Assembly (NCBI RefSeq): GCF_000187245.1
Contig: NC_027865.1
Span: forward strand, 62,001 to 126,000
Origin: Ogataea parapolymorpha DL-1
Lineage: Eukaryota > Ascomycota > Pichiomycetes > Pichiales > Pichiaceae
Direction of reading: 5' to 3'
Length of the DNA stretch: 64,000 nt
The notes beneath the pieces are model-generated. The model made no database searches and was not told where the DNA came from. It saw only the letters and a list, made by a program, of their open reading frames with translations. The position numbers and the translations under genes are program-made. This document shows, one piece after another, positions 46,660 through 58,004 of the stretch; within the stretch, counting starts at the first letter, position 1, and each line of letters starts with the position of its first letter.

Positions 46660-46746
46660 GATTAGCATAGATGCATGTAATTAGGCACGAATGAAAAATT
46701 AACGGTAAAAAATATTGAAAAAATATTTACTTTTAATCTCCGGCTG

Positions 46747-47130
46747 ATGAAGTTTCTTACGACTAATTTCGTCAAGTGTGCGGTGAAAAGTTGTGACGCA
46801 TCGGAGCTGTCGTTTCCTTTAAAGTACGAGGAGTGTGAACTCCAACTTCAGGAGCACGACTTCAACCCGGAGTTCCTTATCTCCATGCTTCCCAGACTGA
46901 ATTGGGACGCTATCGTCCAAGTTGCAGCGGATCTGGGCAACACTACTCTCCCATCCACGAAACCAGAGGGCATCGAGGACAACGAGCAGATGCTTAAGGA
47001 CTTGCATTCATTACTATTGGAAACACAAATCATAAACGGCAAGATGACATGTCGTCACTGCGGACACATTTACTACATCAAAGACTCTATTGCCAACTTC
47101 CTGTTGCCTCCGCACTTGGCCAACAGCTGA
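46747..47130 (+). CDS. TRM112: Trm112, zinc-binding methyltransferase activator
   Basis: The protein is 127 residues. It begins MKFLTTNFVKCAVKSC with the first Cys pair (11 and 16), and the C-terminal CRHCGHIYYIKDSIANFLLP contains the second pair. The central helical insert has LISMLPRLNWDAI. These are defining features of Trm112, which forms heterodimers with Trm9, Trm11, Mtq2 and Bud23 to methylate tRNA, eRF1 and rRNA. The start is the first ATG. The neighbours are independent. Confidence 0.96.
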   Translation: MKFLTTNFVKCAVKSCDASELSFPLKYEECELQLQEHDFNPEFLISMLPRLNWDAIVQVAADLGNTTLPSTKPEGIEDNEQMLKDLHSLLLETQIINGKMTCRHCGHIYYIKDSIANFLLPPHLANS

Positions 47131-47346
47131 CAGAGATGACCGCATTTAATAATATAACCGTGTATATCGCTTCAAAATGTATATTTTTCTGCCGAAAAAA
47201 ACTATTTTTAAGGCTTAGTGAGTGACCTTTGTTGAATCAGAACATAATAACCACAATTTTTCTGACTTTGAACCTCGCTTCCTTAGTCAGACGAGTGTGT
47301 TTATGGAATTCAACTTTCCGCTAGCATAAGTATTTTCTAGAAAGCC

Positions 47347-49620
47347 ATGACGTCGGAAAATAGGCCCGGTCACCTCGCCCACCATGGAGACACATCCAAC
47401 TCCCAGAACGTCCCACAGGGGCGAGAGTCGAACTCATATACGCCGCCCGCGACCGCTGTCCAGCAGGATGTGTTTCCCGACTCCACCGGCTCTACCACAG
47501 AGCCATTATCGCTGCCTGAGCATTCATCTACAGGCATACAATCGCATAACCGAAGCAGATCACGATCGAGGTCAAACTCCCGTAAGCTTTCGATAGGACG
47601 GTTTTTCAGTTTTGGACAGGACTCTGCGCAATCAAAGACCTACGTGCCTGAGCAAATCACAACTCCAGCTATTGATGAATCGTCCGCCAACCATATCCAA
47701 ACTCCACCAACAACGAGCGACGAGGCACATCAGGATTATTTCAATCTGAATGTCTCCCACGGAGAGCTAGACGATGATGAGATTACAAAGAACAGCGCAT
47801 TAACCAAAATCAAAAAGATTTTCCGTTTCAACTCCGTCGCCGACCACGAAGACTTGCATCCTGCTCAGGAAGGACCGGTAGTAGAAAATGAAGAGGAAGA
47901 ACGTCAAGAAAGCAACGGCAACTCGCTTATGAAGAAATTTCGCCGCATAAGGTCACCCTCCAGCCCGGTTCAACCGTATTCTGTGCCGTCGATCTCACTC
48001 ACCGCAGCCTCCGAAGAATGCGATATTGCAGAACAGGACTACATCAACCCTGTCGACGATTTTCAGGTCAAGTTGAAGCATGATTATTCTGTAAATAACT
48101 CGACAACCACACTGTACAATGGATCCACAGAGGAGGAAGTGAGTGAGCCGCTTGACAAGGAGCCACAAGAGCCGAAGGAGTTCAAGGAGCCGACTCCTCC
48201 AAGTTCGAAATCTCTGTCAATCCAAAAAAAGTTGAAACGGGTTGCTTCTGCCCCGCTTGGACTCAAACAGCTCGTTGATACCAATGCAGCGCCTGCCTCC
48301 GCCCCGGAGATAAACGACATATCGAAACACATAGGTGAGATCAAGGTCACAAACTCCAGCGGTTCTAGGTCACCAGGAAGCTCCGGAAGAAACTATTCGA
48401 GCACAGGAATAAAAGTGTCCAATGTAGAAGTGACACCGCAGTCATTTGAGAAGCTGAAGCTTCTGGGTAAAGGAGATGTTGGAAAAGTCTATCTGGTGAG
48501 AGAAAAGTCGAACAAAAAATTATATGCGATGAAGATTCTGAACAAGAAGGAAATGGTTGAGCGTAATAAGATCAAAAGGGTACTAGCAGAACAGGAAATA
48601 TTGGCAACAGCATGCCATCCATTCATAGTTACGCTGTACCATTCATTCCAGTCAGAAGACCATCTTTATTTGTGCATGGAATATTGTATGGGAGGAGAGT
48701 TCTTCAGAGCACTACAGACACGCAAAATGAAATGCATTTCCGAGGCCGATGCAAGGTTTTATGCTTCTGAAGTTGTTGCTGCGCTGGAGTATTTGCATTT
48801 GATGGGATTTATCTACAGAGACCTAAAACCAGAAAACATTCTTTTGCATCAGTCGGGACACATCATGTTGAGCGATTTTGACCTGTCGAAACAAACTGAT
48901 CACATTAAGAGACCCGAACTAGTCTCTTCACACAAGTCGGCTACCAATCTTCCTCAGCTGGACACGAACGCTTGCATCAACGGCTTTAGAACTAACTCTT
49001 TTGTCGGCACAGAGGAATATATTGCACCTGAGGTCATTTGGGGCAAAGGCCACACTGCTGCTGTTGACTGGTGGACCCTGGGAATATTCATCTACGAAAT
49101 GATTTATGGTATAACGCCGTTCAAAGGGTCTACTCGAAACCAGACGTTTTCTAACATTCTGAAAAATGAGGTTCAGTTTCCTGACTACAACTCTGTTTCT
49201 AGCAGCTGTCGCAACTTGATAAAGAAACTTCTTATCAAGGATGAGACAAAGCGGTTGGGCTCACGTAGTGGAGCATCGGAGATCAAAACACACCCATTTT
49301 TCAAGAACGTTCAATGGGCCCTTCTCAGGAACCAGAAACCACCAATGATCCCTGTTTTCACGCAAAAGAAGAGTCGTCGCGACAAGGAGGGTAAGACAAC
49401 GCAGGGCTCTATTGGCACATTGAAGTCGAAGCGCAAGACTTCTTCGTCTCCAGCCCATTCAAGCAATACCCCAGACCCATTTGAAAACTTCAGCTCGGTT
49501 ACGATTCACCATAATGACGATAGCAATGTGATGCGGTTTGAAGGCACAGAGTTGGGAGATATTTCCTACACGCTTACAAAGCCCGACAACGTCAGCAGCA
49601 GACGGTTCCTGAAAATGTGA
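47347..49620 (+). CDS. FPK1: Fpk1/Kin82-type AGC kinase (flippase kinase)
   Basis: The 757-residue protein has a long unstructured N-terminus (about 1-365) rich in Ser, Thr and Pro, with several RSRS segments. An AGC kinase domain follows with [13 protein letters not shown] (about 370), [11 protein letters not shown] (about 491) and MLSDFDLS, the DFD variant typical of this family. A loop insertion and [13 protein letters not shown] come next, and the C-terminal tail has the aromatic-rich extension. In yeast, Fpk1 and Kin82 phosphorylate the flippases Dnf1 and Dnf2, coupling phospholipid asymmetry to sphingolipids. The stop codon directly abuts that of MSH3 on the other strand. Confidence 0.9.
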   Translation: MTSENRPGHLAHHGDTSNSQNVPQGRESNSYTPPATAVQQDVFPDSTGSTTEPLSLPEHSSTGIQSHNRSRSRSRSNSRKLSIGRFFSFGQDSAQSKTYVPEQITTPAIDESSANHIQTPPTTSDEAHQDYFNLNVSHGELDDDEITKNSALTKIKKIFRFNSVADHEDLHPAQEGPVVENEEEERQESNGNSLMKKFRRIRSPSSPVQPYSVPSISLTAASEECDIAEQDYINPVDDFQVKLKHDYSVNNSTTTLYNGSTEEEVSEPLDKEPQEPKEFKEPTPPSSKSLSIQKKLKRVASAPLGLKQLVDTNAAPASAPEINDISKHIGEIKVTNSSGSRSPGSSGRNYSSTGIKVSNVEVTPQSFEKLKLLGKGDVGKVYLVREKSNKKLYAMKILNKKEMVERNKIKRVLAEQEILATACHPFIVTLYHSFQSEDHLYLCMEYCMGGEFFRALQTRKMKCISEADARFYASEVVAALEYLHLMGFIYRDLKPENILLHQSGHIMLSDFDLSKQTDHIKRPELVSSHKSATNLPQLDTNACINGFRTNSFVGTEEYIAPEVIWGKGHTAAVDWWTLGIFIYEMIYGITPFKGSTRNQTFSNILKNEVQFPDYNSVSSSCRNLIKKLLIKDETKRLGSRSGASEIKTHPFFKNVQWALLRNQKPPMIPVFTQKKSRRDKEGKTTQGSIGTLKSKRKTSSSPAHSSNTPDPFENFSSVTIHHNDDSNVMRFEGTELGDISYTLTKPDNVSSRRFLKM

Positions 49621-52542
49621 TCACACCAGATCTTGTGCCAACTCCAGCAGCTTCGCATAATCTTTATTTTCTGTGAGAGTGCGAAAGTTGTGTGCCAGAC
49701 TCAGTGCCTCCTTAAGTCTCCAGTCATTTTCGAACCTGGTTGAGTTCTGATGTGCGGATTCAAGAACAGGTTTAGGCAGTCCTGCCAACTTTGCACAATT
49801 GATACCGTATGAACGATCAGAGCATCCTTCGGATAGTTTATATGTGAAGACGATGTCTTCACCCACTTTTTGGATGCCCATATGGTAATTTTTCACCTCT
49901 TTGAACCTCTCAAACGACTTCAGGTTCTGATAGTGTGTAATGAATAGTACAAACGGCGACCTATCTGTAACAAGGTACCGCAGAATGGAATGTGCTATGG
50001 CGAAGCCGTCCATGGTACTGGTTCCGCGGCCCACTTCGTCCATCAGAACCAGCGACCGTGGCCCGCACTCTTTCAAAATAGTGCTGCATTCTTTCAGCTC
50101 CACCTGAAACGTGGACTCGCCCTTGATAATATCGTCTTGTGCGCCCATTCGGGTGTGGATCGAGTCAAAAATGCTCAGCTTGGACCCGGCTTCCGCAGGT
50201 ATGTAGCAGCCTATCTGTGCCATGACCACGAGCAGCGCGATCTGGCGAATGAAAGACGACTTTCCTCCCATATTCGGGCCTGTAATCAGGGCTATTCTGC
50301 CTTCTGAGTCTGACATCTTGAAATCATTAGGGATGTAACGAGTTGATGTCTTGAGGTTTTCTGAAATTGGGTTGCGAGAGTTTTTCACATCAATGCACGG
50401 AGAGTCCACAAACACAGGCTTTGTATACCCTTCGTTGAGCGAGGAAGCGGCACTCAGGGAAATTAGCGAGTCCAGAACAGCGAGATGTCGAATGGTTTTA
50501 TTCAGGTCGAGATAGTACTCGTCGATTCTTTTGACAAACTTGGTAAAACACTCGTTGCACTCTTTCTGGAGCATCTCTGTGTGGTACTGGATCTGTCTGT
50601 AGAGTGCGGCTCCCGAAGGAGTTCTGAACCGCGACACAGACTTGGTGCCGTTAATTTTGACCCAGTCTTTCGGCAAGCTAGCAACCTGAGTGTTGCGCAC
50701 CTCCACCAAGTACGGCTCCTTGTTGTTGGTCACATAGCCCATACCTGGCCGGCCAACGATTTTGCGGATATCCTTGAGTTCTGCTTCCAGCTGCTGCTCC
50801 ACCTGAGAAATGTTCTCCAGATGCTGTTGGATCAGGTGGTAATCAAAGAAGTTGGTGTTGAAATAGCCGGTCACGTGCTCGGGGCTGGTGTCGTCGATGG
50901 CCGCTGGCGAATGGACCATGTCCAGCAAATTCCTGAAGTCTTTGAGCCCGGATGAGGCTGCAGTTTTGAGATCGTCGAATATCTCGCGCAGAGACGGGTT
51001 GGTCTGGACATAGGTGTCTGGGAGGTCCCCGTAGAACTGGAGGATCTCGTTCATTTTTTTGAGAAACATATAAGTGTCCTTGCGTTTGGACCGGCCGTAA
51101 TGGACACGACTGAGCGCTGCTTCCAGGTCCGGACAATTGCGCAGAAGCTTGACGGTCGACTCGATGGCCACGGACTGGTAGTTTTTCATAATGCTCTCCA
51201 CGGAGTCTGCTCTCTTGGCCACCTCTTCTCTGTCCGTCAATGGCCTGCCGACCCATCGTTTTAGCTCTCTGCGTCCGAACTGGGTATTTGTGTGGTCCAG
51301 CATCCACAGCAGAGAGCCGTACTCCTGGCCGTTGGTGCTGTTTTTGTATATTTCGAGGTTACGCAGAGTGTTTGCGTCCAAAACCATGCATCGATGGACG
51401 CTGGAAAAATGGGTGTATTTGTCCACCAAATCAAACACATTGGCCAATTCGAACTCGCCCAGGTACTCGATCAGCTCTGCAAAACAACCTTGGACAGAGG
51501 CTGCAAGCTTTGTGATGAGATCAAAGGCCTGGTCGGACAGGTTGGCGTTCAGAACATCGGTGATCTGCGTGTATGTCTTTGCAGCCCTGACCTCTGACCG
51601 CAAGCTAGTTGCTGACTCACGAGTGTGCCGTTTGAACAAGTCCAGCGCTTTCTGTGTTTCCCGCGAAATCTCTCCAATTAAAAGAAATTCCGTTGGATCG
51701 AGATGGTAAAGTCTGGTTTCCAGCTCGTTGCGCACAAAATTGTCCTCAAACTCGTCATATATGATGTCTGCCGAGTAAACGTCAACGGCAACCAGAGATA
51801 TCACAGTGGTTTCCTTGTTCTTGGTCTCTGTCAACGCGACAACAAACCGGCCCCCAGAAATCACGTCTTCGTTGTCGATGTACGTGGACGAGGTGTACAC
51901 TTTACTGATGCGTCGCTCAAACAGCTTGTTTTTCGACGATGTGGTGGACTTGATGGCTGCTGTTTCGTTCTGGTCAACAACGGCAACTTTGTAGCCGGCA
52001 TTCAGCAGCCGTTTCAGATGAATGTGAAGTCTCACATCGGGAATCGAGCAGTAGGCCAGTTTATCGTACAGATCATCGCTTTTGGTGAAAAACAGCCGTC
52101 CTGGAATGTACATGATGTTCAAAATCTGCGACGCAGCACGAGCGTCCTCGCCATAGAACTTGTATTTGTAGCCAACCTGGATGGCCAGTAGTTTGTCTTT
52201 ATGTTGCATTTTGAGCTCGTATATCTGCTGTTCGAGCGGAGTCAGCTTGCTTGATTTCGCCTTTTTCGGGGCATCCTCGTCGTCTTCGCTAAACTGCCTT
52301 TTGCGGGCCCCAACAGTGTATCCCTTAAGCTTATCTGCAAATTTGGAGCGGGTCAGCGATCCAGCAGTGGCGGAATACCTGAACGCGTCGATGGACGACG
52401 CGTTGGAACCATTTGACGGCGTGCAACGCGACTTGCCGTTCCTATGGCTGTTTGCCACGGAATTTGTGTCGTTGGCCGCGTCTGGCACGGGAGATGAGCT
52501 GTTCTCCCGCTTAATCCAGCGACTCAGCATCTGTTGAGACAT
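49621..52542 (-). CDS. MSH3: Msh3, mismatch-repair MutS homologue
   Basis: The protein is 973 residues with MutS domains in order: mismatch-binding domain with VGYKYKFYGEDARAA, connector, core and clamp, ATPase with Walker A TGPNMGGKSSF (about 754) and Walker B LVLMDEVGRGTS (about 834), and a short helical end. The N-terminus MSQQMLSRWIKR resembles a PCNA-interacting box (Q-x-x-L-x-x-W). Msh3 with Msh2 recognises insertion-deletion loops. The ATG at 52542 gives this start; the frame continues to 52632 with no family match, overlapping the next gene. It is divergent from CWC21 over 44 bp. Confidence 0.95.
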   Translation of the reverse strand: MSQQMLSRWIKRENSSSPVPDAANDTNSVANSHRNGKSRCTPSNGSNASSIDAFRYSATAGSLTRSKFADKLKGYTVGARKRQFSEDDEDAPKKAKSSKLTPLEQQIYELKMQHKDKLLAIQVGYKYKFYGEDARAASQILNIMYIPGRLFFTKSDDLYDKLAYCSIPDVRLHIHLKRLLNAGYKVAVVDQNETAAIKSTTSSKNKLFERRISKVYTSSTYIDNEDVISGGRFVVALTETKNKETTVISLVAVDVYSADIIYDEFEDNFVRNELETRLYHLDPTEFLLIGEISRETQKALDLFKRHTRESATSLRSEVRAAKTYTQITDVLNANLSDQAFDLITKLAASVQGCFAELIEYLGEFELANVFDLVDKYTHFSSVHRCMVLDANTLRNLEIYKNSTNGQEYGSLLWMLDHTNTQFGRRELKRWVGRPLTDREEVAKRADSVESIMKNYQSVAIESTVKLLRNCPDLEAALSRVHYGRSKRKDTYMFLKKMNEILQFYGDLPDTYVQTNPSLREIFDDLKTAASSGLKDFRNLLDMVHSPAAIDDTSPEHVTGYFNTNFFDYHLIQQHLENISQVEQQLEAELKDIRKIVGRPGMGYVTNNKEPYLVEVRNTQVASLPKDWVKINGTKSVSRFRTPSGAALYRQIQYHTEMLQKECNECFTKFVKRIDEYYLDLNKTIRHLAVLDSLISLSAASSLNEGYTKPVFVDSPCIDVKNSRNPISENLKTSTRYIPNDFKMSDSEGRIALITGPNMGGKSSFIRQIALLVVMAQIGCYIPAEAGSKLSIFDSIHTRMGAQDDIIKGESTFQVELKECSTILKECGPRSLVLMDEVGRGTSTMDGFAIAHSILRYLVTDRSPFVLFITHYQNLKSFERFKEVKNYHMGIQKVGEDIVFTYKLSEGCSDRSYGINCAKLAGLPKPVLESAHQNSTRFENDWRLKEALSLAHNFRTLTENKDYAKLLELAQDLV

Positions 52543-52586
52543 GCTAAAATGATCTGCACCGCCAACAAAAATTAAATAAAATTTAA

Positions 52587-53060
52587 ATGTATAATGGAAT
52601 CGGTCTGAGCACCGCGAGGGGCTCTGGAACAAATGGATACGTGCAGCGTAACCTCAGCAACTTGCACAGCGATGCGCGTATAGATGAGAGTGGGGGCAAA
52701 CAGTATTTGAGGCGGCAGCTTCGGCAGAAAAACGAGCGCAAACAGGTTGCCACTACGGTTCGAGACAGAGATATCGACCTTCACGAGCGCAAGCGACAGT
52801 TGGAGATAAAAGTGATGGAATACAGAGAGACGCTCGAGGATGAGGGACTCGAGGACAGCGAGGTCGACAAGAAAGTGGAAGAGTACCGCGAAAGACTCAG
52901 AAACCAAAAGGACGCCAGGGAAAAGTCTCCTACACGCGCGAAAGACAGTAGGCCTGGAAATAGGCCGTACCACGAAAAGGCCGATCCATTTGTGAAGCAG
53001 GAGCGAAAACCTGCGATGTCTGTAAAGTCGAAGAGGCAGAATTTTGCCAGTATGTACTGA
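52587..53060 (+). CDS. CWC21: Cwc21, spliceosome component
   Basis: The 157-residue protein has the conserved start MYNGIGLSTARGSGTNGYVQ, shared with Cwc21 and the N-terminus of SRRM2. The cwf21 domain, HERKRQLEIKVMEYRETLED followed by EVDKKVEEYRERL, binds Prp8 and Snu114. A basic, Ser/Pro-poor tail follows. Cwc21 joins activated spliceosomes at the time of the first catalytic step. The start ATG is 44 bp from that of MSH3 on the opposite strand. Confidence 0.93.
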   Translation: MYNGIGLSTARGSGTNGYVQRNLSNLHSDARIDESGGKQYLRRQLRQKNERKQVATTVRDRDIDLHERKRQLEIKVMEYRETLEDEGLEDSEVDKKVEEYRERLRNQKDAREKSPTRAKDSRPGNRPYHEKADPFVKQERKPAMSVKSKRQNFASMY

Positions 53061-53388
53061 ACGAAAATTAATGGAATGGGTGATAATTGCAAAACACCAA
53101 ACAGCTCTATGCGGTAATATCCAAAAACAAGCCCGTAGGCTCGCGAGTCGACTTGAAAATGGCACGCTGGACCAATCTAGAAGACATTTTTTGTATCTTA
53201 TCTTGTGTCTCTCACTACCGTCTTGCCCTCATAAAAATTTGTTAAACAGAACAAACGGATAAGACGTGTAAGATTACATCTTATGGCAAACCTATAAGCG
53301 GATAAATTATTAAGACCATATAGACACTTCTGCGAAAACATACCCAACAAATAAGAAGAGCGTCTTCAATTGGAAATATTACATCAAA
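53061..53388. promoter_or_regulatory. CWC21/VAC8 intergenic region with GATA motifs
   Basis: In 328 bp I find two full GATA-type sites (CTTATC at 53197-53202 and GATAAG at 53258-53263) and one GATAA (53301-53305). A moderately GC-rich stretch around 53130-53160 is also present. No gene or RNA is apparent. GATA sites are commonly bound by nitrogen-responsive factors, but a role here is a guess. Confidence 0.35.
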
Positions 53389-54993
53389 ATGGGCTGTTGT
53401 TGTAGCAAAAGCGAGCATGACAACTTGTATCCCCAACTTCTAGCTGACAACGAGAGAGACGCGATTTCCGCTCTTTTGCAATACTTGGAGAACCGTGGCG
53501 AGGTGGACTTTTTCTCTGATGGTCCGCTGAAAGCACTGAGCACGCTCGTGTACTCGGACAATATCGACCTCCAGAGAAGTGCAGCATTGGCATTTGCCGA
53601 AATAACAGAGAAAGACATCCGCGCCGTCTCGAGAGACGTGTTGGAGCCAATATTAATACTGCTACAGAGCTCGGACCAGGACGTCCAACGGGCAGCCTGT
53701 GCCGCGCTAGGTAACTTGGCCGTCAACGATGACAACAAGGTCTTAATTGTGGAGATGGGCGGGCTAGTGCCTCTTATCAGACAGATGATGAGTTCCAACA
53801 TCGAGGTCCAGTGCAATGCTGTTGGCTGTATCACAAATCTGGCTACCCAGGATAAAAACAAGACCAAAATTGCCACCTCTGGTGCTCTTATTCCACTCAC
53901 CAAACTCGCCAAATCCCCAGACCTCAGGGTTCAGAGGAATGCCACAGGTGCCCTGCTGAACATGACTCATTCTTTAGAAAACAGGAAGGAACTTGTGGAG
54001 GCCGGGTCGGTGCCCGTTCTAGTTCAGCTGCTGTCCTCCTCTGACCCAGACGTCCAGTACTATTGTACGACAGCATTGTCCAACATTGCTGTGGACGAGT
54101 CCAATAGAAAAAAATTGGCCACCACCGAGCCAAAGCTGGTCAGCCAGTTGGTTCAACTAATGGACTCTTCGAGCCCGAGGGTTCAATGCCAGGCCACGCT
54201 AGCTCTCAGAAACTTAGCTTCCGATGCATTGTACCAATTGGAGATCGTGCGCGCGGGTGGCTTGCCGAATCTCGTCTCGTTGCTGAAGTCGCAGCACGAA
54301 CCACTAGTTCTTGCTGCCGTCGCATGCATCCGCAATATATCGATCCACCCTATGAACGAGGCGTTGATCATCGACGCAGGTTTCTTGAAACCTCTGGTTA
54401 ATCTGGTGGACTACACGGATTCTGTCGAGATACAATGCCACGCCGTTTCCACTTTGAGGAACCTTGCTGCCAGCAGTGAAAGAAATCGCATGGAGCTACT
54501 GGAGGCAGGTGCGGTTAAGAAATGCAAAGAGCTGGTGTTACAAGCTCCCGAAAGCGTCCAAAGCGAAATATCTGCATGTTTTGCAATTCTCGCGCTGGCT
54601 GATGACCTCAAAGCTAAGCTGCTTGAGCTCGGTATCATGGACGTGTTGATCCCGCTGACGAAATCGTCGAACCCTGAAGTGAGCGGTAACTCGGCCGCTG
54701 CCCTGGCCAACTTGTGCTCAAGAATACAAGATTATACGATAATTCTGGAAAATTATGACGGCATCTCTAGCTTCATCTCCGACTTTCTGAACTCAGGCAA
54801 CTCTACATTTGAGCACATTGCCTTGTGGACGATGCTGCAGTTGCTCGAATCTGATAACCAGGAGATCAAGTCTAAAATAAAAAGCGAAATCAACAGAGGC
54901 AAGATGAACCTGAACAATCTAACCGGCGAAGATTTCAACGGGGCAGATGAGATATCCAACCTGACGCAGCAAATTTTGGACCTCATCAAATGA
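53389..54993 (+). CDS. VAC8: Vac8, armadillo-repeat vacuolar protein
   Basis: The 534-residue protein starts MGCCCSKSE: Gly2 for N-myristoylation and three adjacent cysteines for palmitoylation. About eleven armadillo repeats follow, with the characteristic [16 protein letters not shown] and [16 protein letters not shown]. The C-terminus is acidic and short. Vac8 is on the vacuole membrane and binds Nvj1 at nucleus-vacuole junctions, Vac17 for inheritance, and Atg13 for selective autophagy. The gene is highly conserved and unambiguous. The start at 53389 yields the acylation signal. Confidence 0.96.
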   Translation: MGCCCSKSEHDNLYPQLLADNERDAISALLQYLENRGEVDFFSDGPLKALSTLVYSDNIDLQRSAALAFAEITEKDIRAVSRDVLEPILILLQSSDQDVQRAACAALGNLAVNDDNKVLIVEMGGLVPLIRQMMSSNIEVQCNAVGCITNLATQDKNKTKIATSGALIPLTKLAKSPDLRVQRNATGALLNMTHSLENRKELVEAGSVPVLVQLLSSSDPDVQYYCTTALSNIAVDESNRKKLATTEPKLVSQLVQLMDSSSPRVQCQATLALRNLASDALYQLEIVRAGGLPNLVSLLKSQHEPLVLAAVACIRNISIHPMNEALIIDAGFLKPLVNLVDYTDSVEIQCHAVSTLRNLAASSERNRMELLEAGAVKKCKELVLQAPESVQSEISACFAILALADDLKAKLLELGIMDVLIPLTKSSNPEVSGNSAAALANLCSRIQDYTIILENYDGISSFISDFLNSGNSTFEHIALWTMLQLLESDNQEIKSKIKSEINRGKMNLNNLTGEDFNGADEISNLTQQILDLIK

Positions 54994-55187
54994 GCCAGTG
55001 CTTCAGGTGGTATCATTGCTTGTTCTAGAGTGTTGGCATGTTGGCATAAGTATTCATTTCTCTGTTGTTGTATAGCTAAAGTAAAAAATATAGTCGTGTG
55101 CGACTCCTGCTCCATTAGGAAAGCTTATCCGATAATGTATATATTATCTCGCCAAAAGTAGGCTTCAGTCTGATATATTCCACCAAC

Positions 55188-57995
55188 ATGTCTTCCAAGT
55201 CTTCAGAGTGGCAAGTGGAACTGCCTGTTCACCGGTTGGAGCGCAACCTGATTTTTCTTCCCGGGATCACTTATCGTGTTGTTTTTGATAAGCAAAAGGC
55301 TCTTGATCTGGCTTCGAGATGGTCCGCTACCGAACGCTCAGAACCTGTTTCGGCAATTGCCTCGCGCTTTGGTCTTTCTTCTAAGCGTTTGGTTGCCTGT
55401 GTGCCTGGCTATCCAGACTCGGACACATGCACCGTCTGTGTGGTGAACGGCTTTTACGAGATGAGCGAGACGACCGTGGTGAGTTTCAAGGGCTTTACGC
55501 GGGGCTATATTGTGCAATACGATGAGGAGACCGTAACTGTTGAGATTCAGGAGGAAACGCATGTGGAAAAGCCCGACACGAAAGACATAATCCGCTTCTT
55601 TGACAACATAGACGAGTTTCTAACCAACTACAAGGACGAGGGCACGTTGGACCCAGACGACAAGGAGGAACGCTCGCGGCACATTCTGTTGCGGCTGACG
55701 CCTCTTGCAACGCTCTTGAATGCTCAGCTGTCTGCGTCAGACGTGTCGACAGGCCTGAAACGACTGAGACAAGCGTACGGGCGAAAATCAGGAGATTTTG
55801 CTCACTACAACGACGTTCTTGTTGCGTTGTTTCCATTTCCAATTGAACTGAAGATTTCGTATCTGAGGTCCAAAGGAGCGGAACGTATCGAAGTATTTAA
55901 CAAATGCGTGGCGTTCGCGAACAAGGTGTTTGAAGAACATCTTAATACCAGCTATTTGTCGGAGATTTGGAGCAGTCTTGATCACCGGAGCGGCAAGTCG
56001 CAGGGCAATTTGTCGCGCTCGCAGTTTATCTCAAACCATCTGCGGAATTTGCGTCGGTTAGTTGAGGATATGGGTCTCACGCGAGCCACAGGCCGTGGCA
56101 GCAGAACGGCTGAGGACGATGACGAAAATAAGGGCATCCAGGATTTTGTCGACTCTTTGGACAAATACTTGATCAATGAGGACGGTAAGAGACTTATTAC
56201 GAAAGACTTTCAGAGACTCAAACAGATGCAGTCCAGTTCCTCGGATTACCAGGTATTAAGAGCGTATCTGGAGATTATCATGGATCTTCCGTGGCAGCGG
56301 CTCGACTCTTTCGTGGAATCGGTTGATGTGGACCTTGCGCGTGCGCGAGAGCAACTGGATGCCGATCATTACGGCATGGAGAGTGCCAAGGAGAGAATAC
56401 TAGAGTATCTGGCAGTGTTGAATCTGCACAATCAAAAACAGCCGAGACACGAGCCGGAATTTGTATACGGCAGCGGAGACGAGCCTCCAACGAAACAGCG
56501 CCCGGCGTCCACCCTGAAAGCGCCAATCCTGCTTCTCACAGGCCCTCCCGGCGTTGGAAAAACGTCGTTGGCGCGGTCAATTGCCAGCACTCTGGGGCGA
56601 AAGTTCCAGAGGATCAGTGTTGGTGGACTAAATGATTTTGCAGACCTGAAGGGCCACAGAAGAACTTATGTTGGTGCAATTCCAGGGCTAATAGTCCAAG
56701 CCCTGCGGCGTTCTCAGTCAATGAATCCGGTGATTTTATTGGACGAGGTGGACAAGATCGGTTCCAACTCTCGGAAAGGGGACCCTGAGGCTGCTCTGCT
56801 GGAAATTCTGGACCCTGAACAAAACACCAATTTCCACGACCACTACATCGGCTTCCCCATAGATCTCTCACAGATACTGTTTGTGTGCACCTCGAATGAT
56901 CTATGGCAGCTAAGTGATCCTTTGCGTGACCGGATGGAGGTAATTGAACTTGCAGGATACAATTATATGGAAAAAGTTGAGATTTGCAAGAAATACATTA
57001 TTCCGCGCCAATTGGAACGTGCAGGACTTGCTAGCGACGCGGTGGCCATGGACGACGAGACGATCCTGAAGATGGCCACGCACTACACCAGCGAGCCGGG
57101 AATTCGAAATCTTGAACGGCTGATTGCGGCTATCTGTCGAGGAAAGGCTGTTGAGACGCAAATGGGCGAGGCCACCAAAACGGTGACTGTGCACGATCTC
57201 GCAAAATATATTGGCAGTCCGTCGCATCTTCGTGCTACAGCGGCAGGTGAGACCAAATTTCAGAAAGGGTACGGCGTGGTCAACGGATTGTCCTACAACT
57301 CTGACGGGTCGGGGTCTCTTTTACGATTTGAGATGATCGGTCTTCCTGGTTCGCAAAAGATGAACTGCACTGGACGCTTGGGAGAGGTGTTATTGGAGAG
57401 CTCCCAGATAGCAAATACTCTTGTTGGATACCTGCTACACAACAATTTGGTGGCCGGCACTCAAGAATTTAGAGACGAACTGCTCAAACGATACGAGAAC
57501 ACTAGCGTTCATTTGCACGTTCCCGAAGGTGCAATCTCGAAAGATGGGCCTTCGGCGGGAATCACCATGACATTGTGCTTGATGTCCCTGGTTTTGCGCA
57601 AAAAAGTGCCGGAAACGCTTGCCATGACTGGAGAAATCACGCTTACCGGCAAAGTGCTCCCAATCGGAGGAGTGAGAGAAAAACTACTGGGCGCACACCT
57701 TGCAGGCAAGGTGAACAAGGTGCTGCTTCCACGGCAGAACCGCAAGGATGTTATTGAAGATTATATCTATAATCTAAGGAATAGGGAGCTAGCCAAAGAG
57801 CTTTTTGCTAAATTCCTCGACGAGGAAGAGCAGCTTCTTAAGGAGGGCCGCACGCAAGCCGGAGAGCCTGAAAAATGGGTCTATCAGACTTTGGGGCTCG
57901 AGATTGTGTATGTTGACGACTTCAGTGACGTGCTGGCAAGTGTGTGGGAAGGTGAGGTGCTGCTCACCGGCGGAATTCGCGAAGCTCGTATTTAG
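55188..57995 (+). CDS. PLN: Peroxisomal Lon protease
   Basis: The 935-residue protein has an N-terminal LON domain (about 10-230), a coiled region, and an AAA+ module with Walker [14 protein letters not shown] (about 450) and [20 protein letters not shown]. The serine-lysine protease domain follows: Ser789 in [10 protein letters not shown] and Lys832 in GGVREK. There is no mitochondrial presequence. The C-terminal tripeptide is ARI, a plausible peroxisomal targeting signal type 1. A peroxisomal Lon of this kind (Pln) has been studied in Hansenula polymorpha. It removes damaged matrix proteins. The assignment to peroxisomes rests on the missing presequence and the C-terminus. Confidence 0.9.
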   Translation: MSSKSSEWQVELPVHRLERNLIFLPGITYRVVFDKQKALDLASRWSATERSEPVSAIASRFGLSSKRLVACVPGYPDSDTCTVCVVNGFYEMSETTVVSFKGFTRGYIVQYDEETVTVEIQEETHVEKPDTKDIIRFFDNIDEFLTNYKDEGTLDPDDKEERSRHILLRLTPLATLLNAQLSASDVSTGLKRLRQAYGRKSGDFAHYNDVLVALFPFPIELKISYLRSKGAERIEVFNKCVAFANKVFEEHLNTSYLSEIWSSLDHRSGKSQGNLSRSQFISNHLRNLRRLVEDMGLTRATGRGSRTAEDDDENKGIQDFVDSLDKYLINEDGKRLITKDFQRLKQMQSSSSDYQVLRAYLEIIMDLPWQRLDSFVESVDVDLARAREQLDADHYGMESAKERILEYLAVLNLHNQKQPRHEPEFVYGSGDEPPTKQRPASTLKAPILLLTGPPGVGKTSLARSIASTLGRKFQRISVGGLNDFADLKGHRRTYVGAIPGLIVQALRRSQSMNPVILLDEVDKIGSNSRKGDPEAALLEILDPEQNTNFHDHYIGFPIDLSQILFVCTSNDLWQLSDPLRDRMEVIELAGYNYMEKVEICKKYIIPRQLERAGLASDAVAMDDETILKMATHYTSEPGIRNLERLIAAICRGKAVETQMGEATKTVTVHDLAKYIGSPSHLRATAAGETKFQKGYGVVNGLSYNSDGSGSLLRFEMIGLPGSQKMNCTGRLGEVLLESSQIANTLVGYLLHNNLVAGTQEFRDELLKRYENTSVHLHVPEGAISKDGPSAGITMTLCLMSLVLRKKVPETLAMTGEITLTGKVLPIGGVREKLLGAHLAGKVNKVLLPRQNRKDVIEDYIYNLRNRELAKELFAKFLDEEEQLLKEGRTQAGEPEKWVYQTLGLEIVYVDDFSDVLASVWEGEVLLTGGIREARI

Positions 57996-58004
57996 AGGTT
58001 GTAA

